Notes: generated by a model not told the origin, from the letters alone. Numbered from the stretch's first letter, positions 9,004-18,185 are shown. The stretch: DNA of 64,000 nt from an uncultured Treponema sp. (GCA_900316905.1 ONET01000001.1:1-64000), one strand, 5' to 3'. Program-made: numbers and translations.

Positions 9004-10100
9004 TTTTTCCAACCTCCGTTCTCTATAAAATAAACGCCTGTCGTAGACTTCTTGTATCTTTCGTAAGGTTCCCCAGGAAGGAAAGTACAAAAAAGCTGCT
9101 CGTATTCAGGCAATAGGGCAGTCAACTTTTCGCGCTTGTCAGGATCAAGTTCCAACATGACGTCGTCCATAAGCAAGACAGGCTTTTCGTTTATCGTTTG
9201 GCTGTAGTAAACCGCCTGGCTTACGCGCAGCAAAAGCGCTATAAGGCGGCGCTGGCCCATAGACGCGATCGGAACGAATGGCTTTCCGCCGCAAAAGTAG
9301 CGCAGCCGGTCTCGGTGGGGGCCGCTCAAAGTCGTGCCCATTATAAAGTCGCTTTCCCGCTTGCTCTTCAATATTTCCAAAACCTCGTCGCGGCTAGGAA
9401 GACGGCTGGAAGCGCCGTCCTTTACTTCCTTCCAACTTGGCTCATAGCTTACGGTAACGCCCTCTATTCCAGCGACTTGCTCATAAAGGCGGGTGAATAT
9501 TTCGTTGAATTTAAAAACCGCCGTCTTGCGTTTTTTTTGAATTTCCAAGCCGTTCTCGACAAGCTGCAAGTCGTAGATGTCCAGCATTTCGCGCTTGTTT
9601 TCTTTTATCAAGACGTTTCGGTTTTTTAACGCGGCTCTGTAGCGGCGAATAAGGTCAATGTAAAGAACGTCGTACATCGAAAGGCTTTGGTCCAAAAAAA
9701 AGCGGCGGTCGCTTGGCTCGCCTTCCACAAAGCGCAAGTCGTCATGGCAAAAAAGAATGCAGGGCATTGTGTTTATCAATTCTTTTCTGTCCTTGATTTT
9801 CTTGCCGTTTTTTTCGATTGACTTTTTGCCGTCCTTGTATATTACGTTCACGCTGCGAACGCCGCCGCCGCTTTCTTGATACAAGGCCCGGACGCTAAAA
9901 TCTTTTTCGCCGCGCCTGACGATTTCTGTGTCGCTGTGGGTGCGGAATGAATTTCCGTAGGCGCAATAATAAAGGGATTCTAGAATGTTGCTTTTGCCTT
10001 GGCCGTTTTGTCCGACAAAATATACTTCTTTTGAGTCAAAATCAATTTTGTCATTTTGCAAGTTGCGGAAATTATAAAATGACAGCGACAAAAAGGCCAT
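9000..10100 (-). CDS. recF: DNA replication and repair protein RecF
   Basis: The 366-residue ABC-type ATPase carries Walker A GQNGQGKSN (about residues 30-38), a signature region, and Walker B LLMDDVMLELDPDKRE near residue 310. N-terminal FLSLSFYNFRNLQNDKIDF is the standard RecF opening. RecF helps load RecA at single-strand gaps together with RecO and RecR. Length matches the family (about 360). It lies 19 bp downstream of dnaN and overlaps dciA by four bases. Confidence 0.97.
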   Translation of the reverse strand: MAFLSLSFYNFRNLQNDKIDFDSKEVYFVGQNGQGKSNILESLYYCAYGNSFRTHSDTEIVRRGEKDFSVRALYQESGGGVRSVNVIYKDGKKSIEKNGKKIKDRKELINTMPCILFCHDDLRFVEGEPSDRRFFLDQSLSMYDVLYIDLIRRYRAALKNRNVLIKENKREMLDIYDLQLVENGLEIQKKRKTAVFKFNEIFTRLYEQVAGIEGVTVSYEPSWKEVKDGASSRLPSRDEVLEILKSKRESDFIMGTTLSGPHRDRLRYFCGGKPFVPIASMGQRRLIALLLRVSQAVYYSQTINEKPVLLMDDVMLELDPDKREKLTALLPEYEQLFCTFLPGEPYERYKKSTTGVYFIENGGWKK

Positions 10101-10119
10101 TAAATTGCAGCGGCGGCTT

Positions 10120-11214
10120 TTAGTTCAAGTTCATAGTCATGATTACGTGGAAGTAATCAGACTTAGGCTCCGTTCTCAAAATCGCCGCCTTGTTGGCGTC
10201 CTTAAAGTCAAAGGCGACTCTTTCAGCTTCCATAAGCTTTAGAGGCTCTTCGACATAGCGGAAGTTAAAGGCCAGCATGATTTCTTCGCCGTTGTACTCG
10301 CAAGGAATTTCTTCGTCGGCGCTTCCCAATTCCAATTCTGGAGAGAAAAGGGTGAGCTTTCCGGGAGTCAACTTGAAAATTGTGCGCAATGAGGTTTTGT
10401 CAACATAAATGCCGATGCGGTCAAGGGCTTCAAGCAAGTCTGACTTTTGCACTTGGAAAGATTTGTCCAAATCGTTTGGAATGACGCGGCGATAGTTGGG
10501 GAATTCTCCTTCCAACAAAAGTGAAGAAAATTCGTAGTTGCCGAACTTGAAGAAAATCTTTTTGTCAATGATGGCGACAGAAACGTTACCTTCGTCGCTG
10601 GCGTGCTTTACAACGCAGTCCAAAATTTTTGTCGGAACAATCGCCTGCGGAAAGTCAGGAATTCCTCCCAAAGACTTTTCGGCGTATGAAAGGCGGCGGC
10701 CGTCGGTGGCAACCATAATCAAATTGTCGTTCTGCTTTTCAAAGTGAACGCCCATCATAAAGTGGCGGTTTCCGTCTTCGCTTACGGCAAACGACGTCTG
10801 TTGAATCATTTCCTTAAGCTCTTTTGAAGGAAGTTCAAAATAAGAGCCGCCTTCCAAAGAGTTGATTTCCGGGAACTTGTCGCTGGCAATGCTCTTTAGA
10901 GTGAAGCGTCCCTTTAACGGACGGATTGTAACGGTGATGTCGCTTTGCTCAAATTCAATTTGTCCCTGCGGAGCCTTTGAAATGATTTTCATGAACTTGT
11001 CGCAGTAGATTGTAGTGCTTCCTTCTTCTTGAATTTCAACCGGAATTTTTGTTATGTAATCAACGGTCGAATCCGAGGCTTTTATTGTAAGAGTGTTATT
11101 TTCAGCTATTAGAAGAACGTTGGAAAGAACTGAAATCGGGCTTTTGTTGGCGATAATTTCCTGGGCGATTGCCACTTCCTTAATCATCGCGTCGCGATCA
11201 AACTGAAACTTCAT
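10120..11214 (-). CDS. dnaN: DNA polymerase III sliding clamp, beta subunit
   Basis: The 364-residue protein has the three-fold repeated clamp domain typical of DnaN, opening MKFQFDRDAMIKEVAIAQEII and containing MGVHFEKQNDNLIMVATDGRRL and the C-terminal region ending FHVIMTMNLN. It forms a ring around DNA that tethers polymerase III. A good Shine-Dalgarno (GGGAGG) lies upstream of the ATG, and a TATAAT -10 is visible on the minus strand at about 11250-11255, so it probably has its own promoter in addition to read-through from dnaA. Confidence 0.97.
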   Translation of the reverse strand: MKFQFDRDAMIKEVAIAQEIIANKSPISVLSNVLLIAENNTLTIKASDSTVDYITKIPVEIQEEGSTTIYCDKFMKIISKAPQGQIEFEQSDITVTIRPLKGRFTLKSIASDKFPEINSLEGGSYFELPSKELKEMIQQTSFAVSEDGNRHFMMGVHFEKQNDNLIMVATDGRRLSYAEKSLGGIPDFPQAIVPTKILDCVVKHASDEGNVSVAIIDKKIFFKFGNYEFSSLLLEGEFPNYRRVIPNDLDKSFQVQKSDLLEALDRIGIYVDKTSLRTIFKLTPGKLTLFSPELELGSADEEIPCEYNGEEIMLAFNFRYVEEPLKLMEAERVAFDFKDANKAAILRTEPKSDYFHVIMTMNLN

Positions 11215-11531
11215 TTACAAGCCTCCCTTAGACTTTTATATAGAGAAACATTATAGCGCAATATTAGTTTTTTGCATAGTGTTTCGCAAGAATTTTTATA
11301 AATCAAAATAATTGTTTGACTTATGTTCCTTATGTGTGTGGAATTTGTGGAAAACTTTTAAAATTGTGGAAAAGTGAATTTTTTGTTGAAAACCTTTTTG
11401 TGTTTTTAACATTTCATTTCTTTATTCTGCAGTCATTTAGACCGCTTTTTAACATATTAACACCCCTTATTATTATTATTATTAAATTTATATATTTAAA
11501 AATATATAAGAAATGTTAAAAACTTTTCCTT
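11215..11531. other. dnaA-dnaN intergenic region, candidate oriC (DnaA boxes and AT-rich unwinding element)
   Basis: No gene is seen in these 317 bp. Between 11337 and 11373 there are three closely spaced DnaA-box-like 9-mers in one orientation: TGTGGAATT (11337-11345), TGTGGAAAA (11346-11354) and TGTGGAAAA (11365-11373), which are TTTTCCACA on the other strand. About 95 bp away is a very AT-rich tract (11445-11520) containing six tandem TTA units (about 11467-11485) and a TATATATTTAAAAATATATA stretch. Boxes next to a TTA-rich unwinding element with DnaA-trio-like repeats is the usual bacterial oriC design, and the dnaA-dnaN gap is a common position. Origin activity is inferred, not shown. 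Confidence 0.6.
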
Positions 11532-12932
11532 TTATTTCTTGCTCTTGATTTCCTTAATCATGTTCTTTATGGCATTGTCCAATGTCGCGTCTATTTTTAT
11601 CAAATCCTCTATTTTTTTGCAGCTGCTCATAATTGTTGAATGATCCTTTCCTCCAAATTCGCTTCCTATCTCAGTGAAAGACATTTCAGTAAGCTTCCTG
11701 GCGATATAAATGGAAACATGTCTAGGAAAGGCGACTTTCTTGTTTTGCTTTTTGCTCTTTATTTCGGAAACGGAAATTCCATAATAATCAGACACCACTT
11801 TTTGAATTGTGTCTATTGAAACGTTTCCTCCAAGATTTGAGCTTATGTTTTCCTGCAAAAGCTGCTTAGCTATGTCGGTCGTTATGTCTTTGTTCATAAA
11901 CTCGCTGTAGCCAACCACTTTTTTTAGGGCTCCTTCCAAGTCCCTGACATCGCTTTCAATGTTGGCCGCTATAAAATCAATGATTTCATCGCTCAAAGTC
12001 TTGTTCATAAGAGAAAGTTTCTTTAATAGAATTGCCTTTCTTGTTTCATAGTTAGGCGGCTGCATGTCTATGCAAATTCCATTGCTAAAGCGGGTTCTTA
12101 GCCTTTCTTTGATTCCATTGACTTCGTTTATTGGACGGTCGCATGTAAAGACCATCTGCGCCTTTTTTTGGTTCAACGCCTCAAAAATATAGAAAATCTC
12201 GTCTTGAAGAGCGTCAGTTCCGCCCAAAAAATAAATGTCGTCAAGCAAGAAAATGTCAAGGTTTCTGTACTTGTTCTTAAATTTTTGAACTGTGTCGTTT
12301 TTTGGAGTCTTGTTTCTAAGGGCGCTTGTAAATTCGTTCATCAAGGATTCGGTGTTTATGTAAGCCAGCTTGACTTTTCCTTTTTTTTCTTCATAGATGT
12401 AATTTCCGATAGACTGCATCAAGTGGGTCTTTCCCAAACCGCTTCCACCATAAAGAAGTATAGGGTTATACGCTTTTCCAGGGTTTTTGGAAGCCGCTAT
12501 CGAAGCTTGGTAGGCGTACATGTTGTTGTCGCCCGGAACAAAGGTGTCAAAAGTGAAATTTTCGTTAAGGTCAGGATGGGGGGTAAATTCTTCTTCCACT
12601 GCCTCGGCCTTTTCTTTTTTAGATTTTTTTATAGGTTCTTCCGTTTTTTCTTCTTTGGATATCGTTGTGTTGTTTATTTCAAACTCTATTTCTATTTCCC
12701 GTCCGGTTATTTCCTTTATTTTGTCCTTTATGGACTTTACCACGTCGTGGGAAAGCATTTGCGCTCTCATAAAGTCGCTGGCTACGGAAACTTTTATGGA
12801 ATTTCCTTCGTCGCTCATATACTCAAGGTTGAACCAAAGGTAAAATTCTGTCTCGCGGTTCTCTTTTTTATATTGATTTTCTATTTGGCTTAAGGCTTCT
12901 TTCCAAATTTCCTTGTAATTGTTTTCGCTCAT
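11532..12932 (-). CDS. dnaA: Chromosomal replication initiator protein DnaA
   Basis: The 466-residue protein has the four-domain DnaA layout: N-terminal DnaB-interaction domain (to about residue 85), a charged Lys/Glu-rich linker (EEKTEEPIKKSKKEKAEAVEE), AAA+ domain with Walker A GGSGLGKTHLMQ (about 161-172) and Walker B FLLDDIYFLGG, and C-terminal domain IV with the DNA-binding signature KDHSTIMSSCKKIE. It binds ATP and melts the origin. It is divergent from gyrB; its promoter (TTGAAA, 18 bp, TATAAT at 12939-12944) ends six bases before the ATG, which predicts a leaderless or nearly leaderless transcript. Confidence 0.98.
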   Translation of the reverse strand: MSENNYKEIWKEALSQIENQYKKENRETEFYLWFNLEYMSDEGNSIKVSVASDFMRAQMLSHDVVKSIKDKIKEITGREIEIEFEINNTTISKEEKTEEPIKKSKKEKAEAVEEEFTPHPDLNENFTFDTFVPGDNNMYAYQASIAASKNPGKAYNPILLYGGSGLGKTHLMQSIGNYIYEEKKGKVKLAYINTESLMNEFTSALRNKTPKNDTVQKFKNKYRNLDIFLLDDIYFLGGTDALQDEIFYIFEALNQKKAQMVFTCDRPINEVNGIKERLRTRFSNGICIDMQPPNYETRKAILLKKLSLMNKTLSDEIIDFIAANIESDVRDLEGALKKVVGYSEFMNKDITTDIAKQLLQENISSNLGGNVSIDTIQKVVSDYYGISVSEIKSKKQNKKVAFPRHVSIYIARKLTEMSFTEIGSEFGGKDHSTIMSSCKKIEDLIKIDATLDNAIKNMIKEIKSKK

Positions 12933-12938
12933 GCTGAC

Positions 12939-12968
12939 ATTATAAACTTACTTTACTTTTTTTTTCAA
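12939..12968 (-). promoter_or_regulatory. dnaA promoter (leaderless type)
   Basis: Reading the minus strand, TTGAAA and TATAAT (complement at 12939-12944) are separated by 18 bp of A-rich sequence. Only six bases separate the -10 box from the dnaA ATG at 12932. Confidence 0.6.
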
Positions 12969-12980
12969 TACTAGTATAAT
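12952..12980 (+). promoter_or_regulatory. gyrBA promoter
   Basis: TTTACT (12952-12957) and TATAAT (12975-12980) are separated by 17 bp and lie about 50 bp before the gyrB ATG. It overlaps the divergent dnaA promoter, so dnaA and gyrBA expression may interfere or be co-regulated. Confidence 0.6.
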
Positions 12981-13030
12981 AAAATGATTGTCTTTTTTCT
13001 ATTTTAAATTAGTTTTATAGGGAATAAAAA

Positions 13031-14968
13031 ATGAGCGAAAATTATTCAGCTGGCAACATTCAAGTCCTTAAAGGATTGGAGGCTGTCCGAAAGCGCCCAG
13101 GCATGTACATTGGTTCCACCGGACCAAACGGCCTTCACCACTTGGTTTACGAAGTCGTTGACAACTCCATCGACGAAGCGATGGCCGGTTTTTGCGACAC
13201 AATCACGGTCGCGCTGGAAAAAGACGACATTTGCCGCGTAGAGGACAACGGACGCGGAATTCCTGTTGACATTCACCCGACGGAACACATCAGCGCCTTG
13301 GAATTGGTTTTGACCAAGCTTCACGCCGGCGGAAAATTCAACAAGGACAACTACAAGGTTTCAGGCGGCTTGCACGGCGTTGGCGTTTCCTGCGTCAACG
13401 CGCTTTCAACTTGGATGGAAGCGGTTGTAGAGCGCGACGGAAAAAAGTACCAGCAAAAATACAGCATCGGAAAGCCAACTACAAAGGTTGAAGAGCTTGG
13501 ACCCAGCGACCGCCACGGAACGACAATCCGCTGGAAGGCCGACAAGACTATTTTCCAAGAAACCACGACATACAACTTTGACGTTTTGGCCAAGCGCCTT
13601 CGAGAGCTTGCCTTTTTGAACAACGGCATAACGATCATTTTCCGCGACGAGCGCTTGGAGGAGCCAAAGGAAGCCGTCTACAAGTTTGAGGGCGGCATCA
13701 CCCAGTATGTCAAGGAAATGAACCAAAAGACTAATTCTAAGTTCTACCTTCCCGAAAATCCGATTTACATTACCGGCGAGCGCGACAACGTCATAACCGA
13801 ATGCGCCTTCCAGTACAACTCAGGCTACTCTTCAAGCATAAACACTTACGTAAACGACATCAACACCCGCGAGGGCGGAACCCACCTTGACGGCTTTAAG
13901 AACGCCATTAACTTTGTCCTCAACAAATTCCTAGACGCAAACGACAAGTTCAAAAAGCGCCTGGAAAAAGCCGATAAGGACGAAAAGCTCCGCATAGAGG
14001 ACATTCTTTCGGGAATCGTTCTTGTAGTTTCTATGAAAGTGCCTGAGCCTGAGTTTGAAGGACAGACCAAGGAAAAACTCGGCAACACCGAGGTGCGCAC
14101 AATCGTTGACGCGCTTGTAAAAGAAAAGCTTACGCTCTTCTTTGAGCAAAACCCAAGCGTTTTGGAAGCCCTTTTGGACAAGGCTTTGGCTGAAGCCACT
14201 GCCCGCATTGCGGCCAAAAAGGCCAAGGACGCCAGCCGCAAAAAGTCTTTGTCCGACGGCTTTGGACTTCCGGCAAAACTTGCCGACTGCTCTCTCAAAG
14301 ACCCAGAGATGTGCGAAGTATACATAGTCGAGGGTGATTCGGCCGGCGGTTCCGCAAAAAAAGGACGAGACCCAAAAATCCAGGCTATTTTGCCTCTTTG
14401 GGGAAAAATGCTCAACGTTGAGAAAGTCCGCCCTGAAAAAGTTATGAACAACGACAAGCTGGAGCCTGTTATCGCAAGTCTTGGCGCCGGCTTTGGAAAA
14501 GACTTTAACATCGAAAAGCTGCGCTACCATAAAATCATCATCATGGCCGATGCCGATGTTGACGGAAGCCACATCCGCACGCTGCTTTTGACATTCTTCT
14601 TCCGCTATATGCCGCAGCTTATAGAAAACGGTTACGTTTACCTTGCCATGCCGCCGCTCTTTAAGGTGCAGCTTGGAAAGAAGGAGCCGGTTTACTGCTA
14701 CTCTGACCAAGAGCGCGACGACGCTTTGGCGGCTTTGGGCGACCAGCGAGAAAAGGCCGACGTTCAGCGTTACAAAGGTCTTGGCGAAATGGACGGAAAG
14801 CAGCTTTGGGAAACAACAATGGATCCCGCCCGCCGAAAAATGCGTGTGGTCACGATTCCTGACGCGGAAGCCGCCGATAAAATATTCAGCGTCTGCATGG
14901 GCGAAGAAGTAGAGCCCCGCCGCGAATTCATCGAAAGCAACTCAAGATACGCCAATTTGGATATATAA
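13031..14968 (+). CDS. gyrB: DNA gyrase subunit B
   Basis: The 645-residue protein is the ATPase subunit of DNA gyrase, a type II topoisomerase. It shows the GHKL ATPase opening VRKRPGMYIGST, the ATP-lid motif GGLHGVGVSCVNALS, the TOPRIM glutamate motif YIVEGDSAGGSAKKGRDPKIQAILPL, and the DxD motif IIIMADADVDGSHIRTLLL. Length is normal for gyrB without the gammaproteobacterial insertion. An AGGGA ribosome-binding site precedes the ATG. It is followed 17 bp later by gyrA. Confidence 0.97.
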   Translation: MSENYSAGNIQVLKGLEAVRKRPGMYIGSTGPNGLHHLVYEVVDNSIDEAMAGFCDTITVALEKDDICRVEDNGRGIPVDIHPTEHISALELVLTKLHAGGKFNKDNYKVSGGLHGVGVSCVNALSTWMEAVVERDGKKYQQKYSIGKPTTKVEELGPSDRHGTTIRWKADKTIFQETTTYNFDVLAKRLRELAFLNNGITIIFRDERLEEPKEAVYKFEGGITQYVKEMNQKTNSKFYLPENPIYITGERDNVITECAFQYNSGYSSSINTYVNDINTREGGTHLDGFKNAINFVLNKFLDANDKFKKRLEKADKDEKLRIEDILSGIVLVVSMKVPEPEFEGQTKEKLGNTEVRTIVDALVKEKLTLFFEQNPSVLEALLDKALAEATARIAAKKAKDASRKKSLSDGFGLPAKLADCSLKDPEMCEVYIVEGDSAGGSAKKGRDPKIQAILPLWGKMLNVEKVRPEKVMNNDKLEPVIASLGAGFGKDFNIEKLRYHKIIIMADADVDGSHIRTLLLTFFFRYMPQLIENGYVYLAMPPLFKVQLGKKEPVYCYSDQERDDALAALGDQREKADVQRYKGLGEMDGKQLWETTMDPARRKMRVVTIPDAEAADKIFSVCMGEEVEPRREFIESNSRYANLDI

Positions 14969-14985
14969 AAGATTAGGAAAGAGAT

Positions 14986-17505
14986 ATGGAAGAAATCAAA
15001 ACGCCGGAAGGCGGAACTGTAATACAAATTCCGATTGAGGACGAAGTAAAAAAGGCCTACATCGACTATTCGATGTCGGTAATCGTCCAGCGAGCCTTGC
15101 CGGACGTTCGCGACGGCTTAAAGCCCGTTCACCGCAGAATCATGTACGCGATGGACAAGCTTAACCTTACTAGCGGCGGAAAGACAAAAAAATGCGCCCA
15201 AATCGTCGGTGAAGTTTTGGGCCACTACCACCCGCACGGAGACTTGTCCGTTTACGACGCCCTTGTGCGCCTTGGCCAAGACTTTGCGCAGCGTTACACG
15301 ACCATAACTCCGCAGGGAAACTTTGGTACTATTGCCGGAGACCCGGCCGCCGCCTATCGTTACACCGAGGCCAAGATGTCAAAGATCACCGAAGAAATGG
15401 TGGCCGACATCAGCAAAAACACGGTGGACATGGTTCCAAACTTTGACGACACGACTACAGAGCCTTCCGTTTTGCCGGCCTCATTCCCCTTCCTTCTTTG
15501 CAACGGAACTACGGGAATCGCGGTCGGAATGGCCACCAACATGCCCTCCCACAACTTAAGGGAAGTGGCGGCGGCCATCGCGGCCTACATCGACAATCCC
15601 GAAATTTCAATCGACGAGCTTTGCAAATACATAAAGGGCCCGGACTTTCCGACCGGCGGCATAATTTACGGCCGCGACGGAATCAAAAAGGCCTACAAGA
15701 CTGGCCGCGGCAAAATCACGATTCGCTCAAAATTTATGATAGAGACCGACAAACACGGCCGCGAGTCGATCGTCTTTACCGAAGTTCCTTACGGCGTGAA
15801 CACAAAGAACATTATCGAACGCATAAAAGAGCTTGTCCGTGACAAACTGATCGAAGGAATTTCTGGCGCCAACGACGAGTCTTCCGACCGAACCGGAATG
15901 CGCTTGGTCGTTGACTTAAAACGCGGCGCCGTTACAAAACTGGTTCTCAACCAGCTTTTTGCCAAGACCGACTTGCAGTCAAACTTTGGCGTAATCAACT
16001 TGGCTCTTGTTCCGCAAATTTTGGAAAACGGCGGAAACCGCTACGACGAGCCGGGAATGCTCACGCTTCCCAAGACTTACCTTAAGCCGGAAGTTTTGAC
16101 CCTTAAGCAGTTGATCCAGCATTTTGTAAACCACCGCGACGAGGTGATCACCCGCCGCACGATTTACGACCTAAAAGTGGCCAAGCACAGAATGCACATC
16201 TTGCAGGCGCTCATCACGGCCATCAACAACATTGACGAAGTGATAAAAATCATCAAGGAAAGCCGCGATACGGAAGCCGCCAAGCTTGCCCTTGAAAAGC
16301 GCTTTGGCTTTGACGACGAGCAGGCCCAGGCCATCGTTGACATGCAGCTCAAGCGTCTTACCCATCTTCAAATCGAAGACTTGCAAAAAGAAATAAAGGA
16401 ATTGCAAGCCCTTATCGACCACTTGGAAGACCTTTTGGCCCACCACGAAAAGATTCTTGGCCTTATAAAGGACGAGACCAACAAGCTGGCCGAAAAATAC
16501 GGCGACGACCGCAAAACGGAAATCGTTAGCGACGAGGTTGACCAAATCAACGTCGAAGACTTGATAAAAGAAGAAGACATGGTCGTGATGATTTCCAAAC
16601 TGGGCTACGTAAAGCGCGCCTCTGTCACCAGCTACAAAAAGCAGGGCAGGGGTGGAACCGGAAGCAACAGCACGGCGCTCATCGAAGACGACTACGTGAA
16701 CCACTTGTTCATCGGAAGCACCCACGACTACATTTTGTTTGTTTCAAACCTTGGCCGCGCCTATTGGATAAAGGTTCACGAGATTCCCGAAATGTCTAAG
16801 AACAGCCGCGGGACCCACATCAAGAGCTTGATTGCCATTGGCGCCGACGAAGAAATCACGACGGTCGTTCCGCTCCGTGAATTCTCGGACGACACATACT
16901 TGTTCATGACAACGGCCAGCGGCGTCGTCAAGAAAGTGCAGACCAGCGAGTTCGCCAACGCCCGTGTAAAGGGCATCATCGGCCTTAAGCTCAAGGAAGG
17001 CGACAAGCTTGTCAGCGCGATTCCGACAGCCGGCTCATCGGACATCTTCCTGATTTCCCGCAACGGAAAGGCCTTGCGCTTTAGCGAAGCCGACGTCCGC
17101 GAAATGGGCCGCGCCAGCTGCGGCATTAAGGGCATGAAGCTTAGCGAAGGCGACGAAGTTAGCGGCGCCATCACCTATACCGAAGGCGAAAGCATTTTGC
17201 TTTTGACCGAAAAGGGCTACGGAAAGCGCGTCGCCTTTGAGGACTTTAAGCCTCACGGACGCGGCACCGGCGGACAAAAGATTTTTGGCAACACCGGCGA
17301 GCGCGGCGAAATCATCGGCTTGCTTTCTGTAAAAGACTCCGACGAAATTGTCTGCATGACCAGCCAAGGAAAAACCTTGCGCGTAAGCGCCAGCGCAATC
17401 AACCAGCAGGGAGCCGGCTCGACTGGCGTTAAGGTTGTCAAGATTTCCGACCCGGACTTCTTGGTTGGCGTGGACAAGATTCCGCAGGAGGAAGACGACA
17501 AATAA
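14986..17505 (+). CDS. gyrA: DNA gyrase subunit A
   Basis: The 839-residue protein has the DNA cleavage domain with the catalytic tyrosine in AAYRYTEAKMS (about residue 122) and RALPDVRDGLKPVHRRI in the quinolone-resistance region. The C-terminal beta-pinwheel domain carries the GyrA box QGRGGTG (about residue 555), which marks it as gyrase rather than topoisomerase IV ParC. An AGGAAAGAG site precedes the ATG. It is co-transcribed with gyrB; a long AT-rich inverted repeat follows five bases after the stop codon. Confidence 0.97.
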   Translation: MEEIKTPEGGTVIQIPIEDEVKKAYIDYSMSVIVQRALPDVRDGLKPVHRRIMYAMDKLNLTSGGKTKKCAQIVGEVLGHYHPHGDLSVYDALVRLGQDFAQRYTTITPQGNFGTIAGDPAAAYRYTEAKMSKITEEMVADISKNTVDMVPNFDDTTTEPSVLPASFPFLLCNGTTGIAVGMATNMPSHNLREVAAAIAAYIDNPEISIDELCKYIKGPDFPTGGIIYGRDGIKKAYKTGRGKITIRSKFMIETDKHGRESIVFTEVPYGVNTKNIIERIKELVRDKLIEGISGANDESSDRTGMRLVVDLKRGAVTKLVLNQLFAKTDLQSNFGVINLALVPQILENGGNRYDEPGMLTLPKTYLKPEVLTLKQLIQHFVNHRDEVITRRTIYDLKVAKHRMHILQALITAINNIDEVIKIIKESRDTEAAKLALEKRFGFDDEQAQAIVDMQLKRLTHLQIEDLQKEIKELQALIDHLEDLLAHHEKILGLIKDETNKLAEKYGDDRKTEIVSDEVDQINVEDLIKEEDMVVMISKLGYVKRASVTSYKKQGRGGTGSNSTALIEDDYVNHLFIGSTHDYILFVSNLGRAYWIKVHEIPEMSKNSRGTHIKSLIAIGADEEITTVVPLREFSDDTYLFMTTASGVVKKVQTSEFANARVKGIIGLKLKEGDKLVSAIPTAGSSDIFLISRNGKALRFSEADVREMGRASCGIKGMKLSEGDEVSGAITYTEGESILLLTEKGYGKRVAFEDFKPHGRGTGGQKIFGNTGERGEIIGLLSVKDSDEIVCMTSQGKTLRVSASAINQQGAGSTGVKVVKISDPDFLVGVDKIPQEEDDK

Positions 17506-17509
17506 AGTG

Positions 17510-17550
17510 TTATATTATAAAGAGTTAAATGTTAATTCTTTATAATATAA
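17510..17550. repeat. Long AT-rich inverted repeat after gyrA
   Basis: Left arm 17510-17528 and right arm 17532-17550 pair over 19 bp with one mismatch around a 3-nt loop. The core TATAAAGAGTTA recurs once more right after the right arm. It may act as a bidirectional terminator or extruded hairpin; it lacks a U-rich tail. Confidence 0.7.
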
Positions 17551-17617
17551 AGAGTTACACTTGACTAGGGAAGGCAGAAAAATTTGCAAAATTTAACAAA
17601 ATTTTAATATTTTTTTG

Positions 17618-17646
17618 CTGACAAAGTTTTCTTTTTATAATATACT
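17618..17646 (+). promoter_or_regulatory. Promoter of small RNA candidate
   Basis: CTGACA (17618-17623) and TATACT (17641-17646) with exactly 17 bp between; an alternative -10 TATAAT lies at 17636-17641. Confidence 0.45.
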
Positions 17647-17650
17647 TATT

Positions 17651-17729
17651 GTCGAGGGGGATGCAGAAACCTGCATCAGAAAAATAAACCACATCAGGCG
17701 ACCGAGGACTTGCTCCTCGGTTTTTTTTA
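17651..17729 (+). ncRNA. Candidate small structured RNA downstream of gyrA
   Basis: A transcript of about 78 nt is bounded by a promoter-like element and an intrinsic terminator. It holds a perfect 7-bp hairpin (GATGCAG-AAAC-CTGCATC, 17660-17677), a closing GTCG/CGAC pair at its ends, and the terminator hairpin ACCGAGGA/TCCTCGGT (17701-17721) followed by eight T. No reading frame of note is inside. It lacks the conserved core of SRP RNA, 6S RNA or riboswitch classes that I can recall. Function unknown. Confidence 0.45.
17701..17729 (+). terminator. Rho-independent terminator
   Basis: Stem ACCGAGGA/TCCTCGGT with 5-nt loop followed by TTTTTTTT. Confidence 0.85.
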
Positions 17730-17769
17730 TGCCCCCTATTTCAACGGGTATGTTGACCTTGAAAAGCAT

Positions 17770-17785
17770 TGTTTCACGTGAAACT
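17770..17785. other. parS-like site 1
   Basis: TGTTTCACGTGAAACT matches the ParB-binding parS consensus TGTTTCACGTGAAACA at 15 of 16 positions. Confidence 0.85.
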
Positions 17786-17899
17786 TTTTTTCCACACTTT
17801 TAACAACTTTTCCACATGTGGAAAAAGTCTTTGTCAGAAAGTGGAAAGCCGGCGGATAAGGACGGTTTCAATGGCAGGATTAATAAAAGCCATGCCAGA

Positions 17900-17915
17900 T
17901 GTTTCACGTGAAACA
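17900..17915. other. parS site 2
   Basis: Exact match to the 16-bp palindromic parS consensus TGTTTCACGTGAAACA. Confidence 0.9.
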
Positions 17916-17966
17916 TCATGTCAATTTACGCGGTGGGGTAGGGCGCTGGTGTCCTGCCTTTTCGTT

Positions 17967-17982
17967 TGTTTCACGTGAAACG
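17967..17982. other. parS-like site 3
   Basis: TGTTTCACGTGAAACG, 15 of 16 positions of parS. Confidence 0.85.
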
Positions 17983-18043
17983 TTTTTGTCAAATTACATA
18001 TGGAGCGGAGGCGGTCGAGTCCGGCTCAATTTTTTAGAAAATT

Positions 18044-18059
18044 TGTTTCACGTGAAACA
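18044..18059. other. parS site 4
   Basis: Exact match to TGTTTCACGTGAAACA. The four sites span 290 bp and would nucleate a ParB complex near the origin. Confidence 0.9.
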
Positions 18060-18185
18060 CAAGCGACTTTTCAACAAATCCAACAAATTTTCCACAGGCG
18101 CAAAACTAACAAACGGTCGTAAATGAAAAGCAGAACGAATGGTTGTTAGGAAGGATTTTGTCTGCCGACAATTGTCTAAGGCCGC

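Noticed and set aside
17651-17729. SRP RNA, 6S RNA or tRNA
   Set aside because: The conserved SRP loop, the 6S bulge layout and the tRNA cloverleaf are all missing.
17615-17978. Small protein genes after gyrA
   Set aside because: Short frames here run through parS sites, DnaA boxes and a terminator, lack ribosome-binding sites and show no family features.
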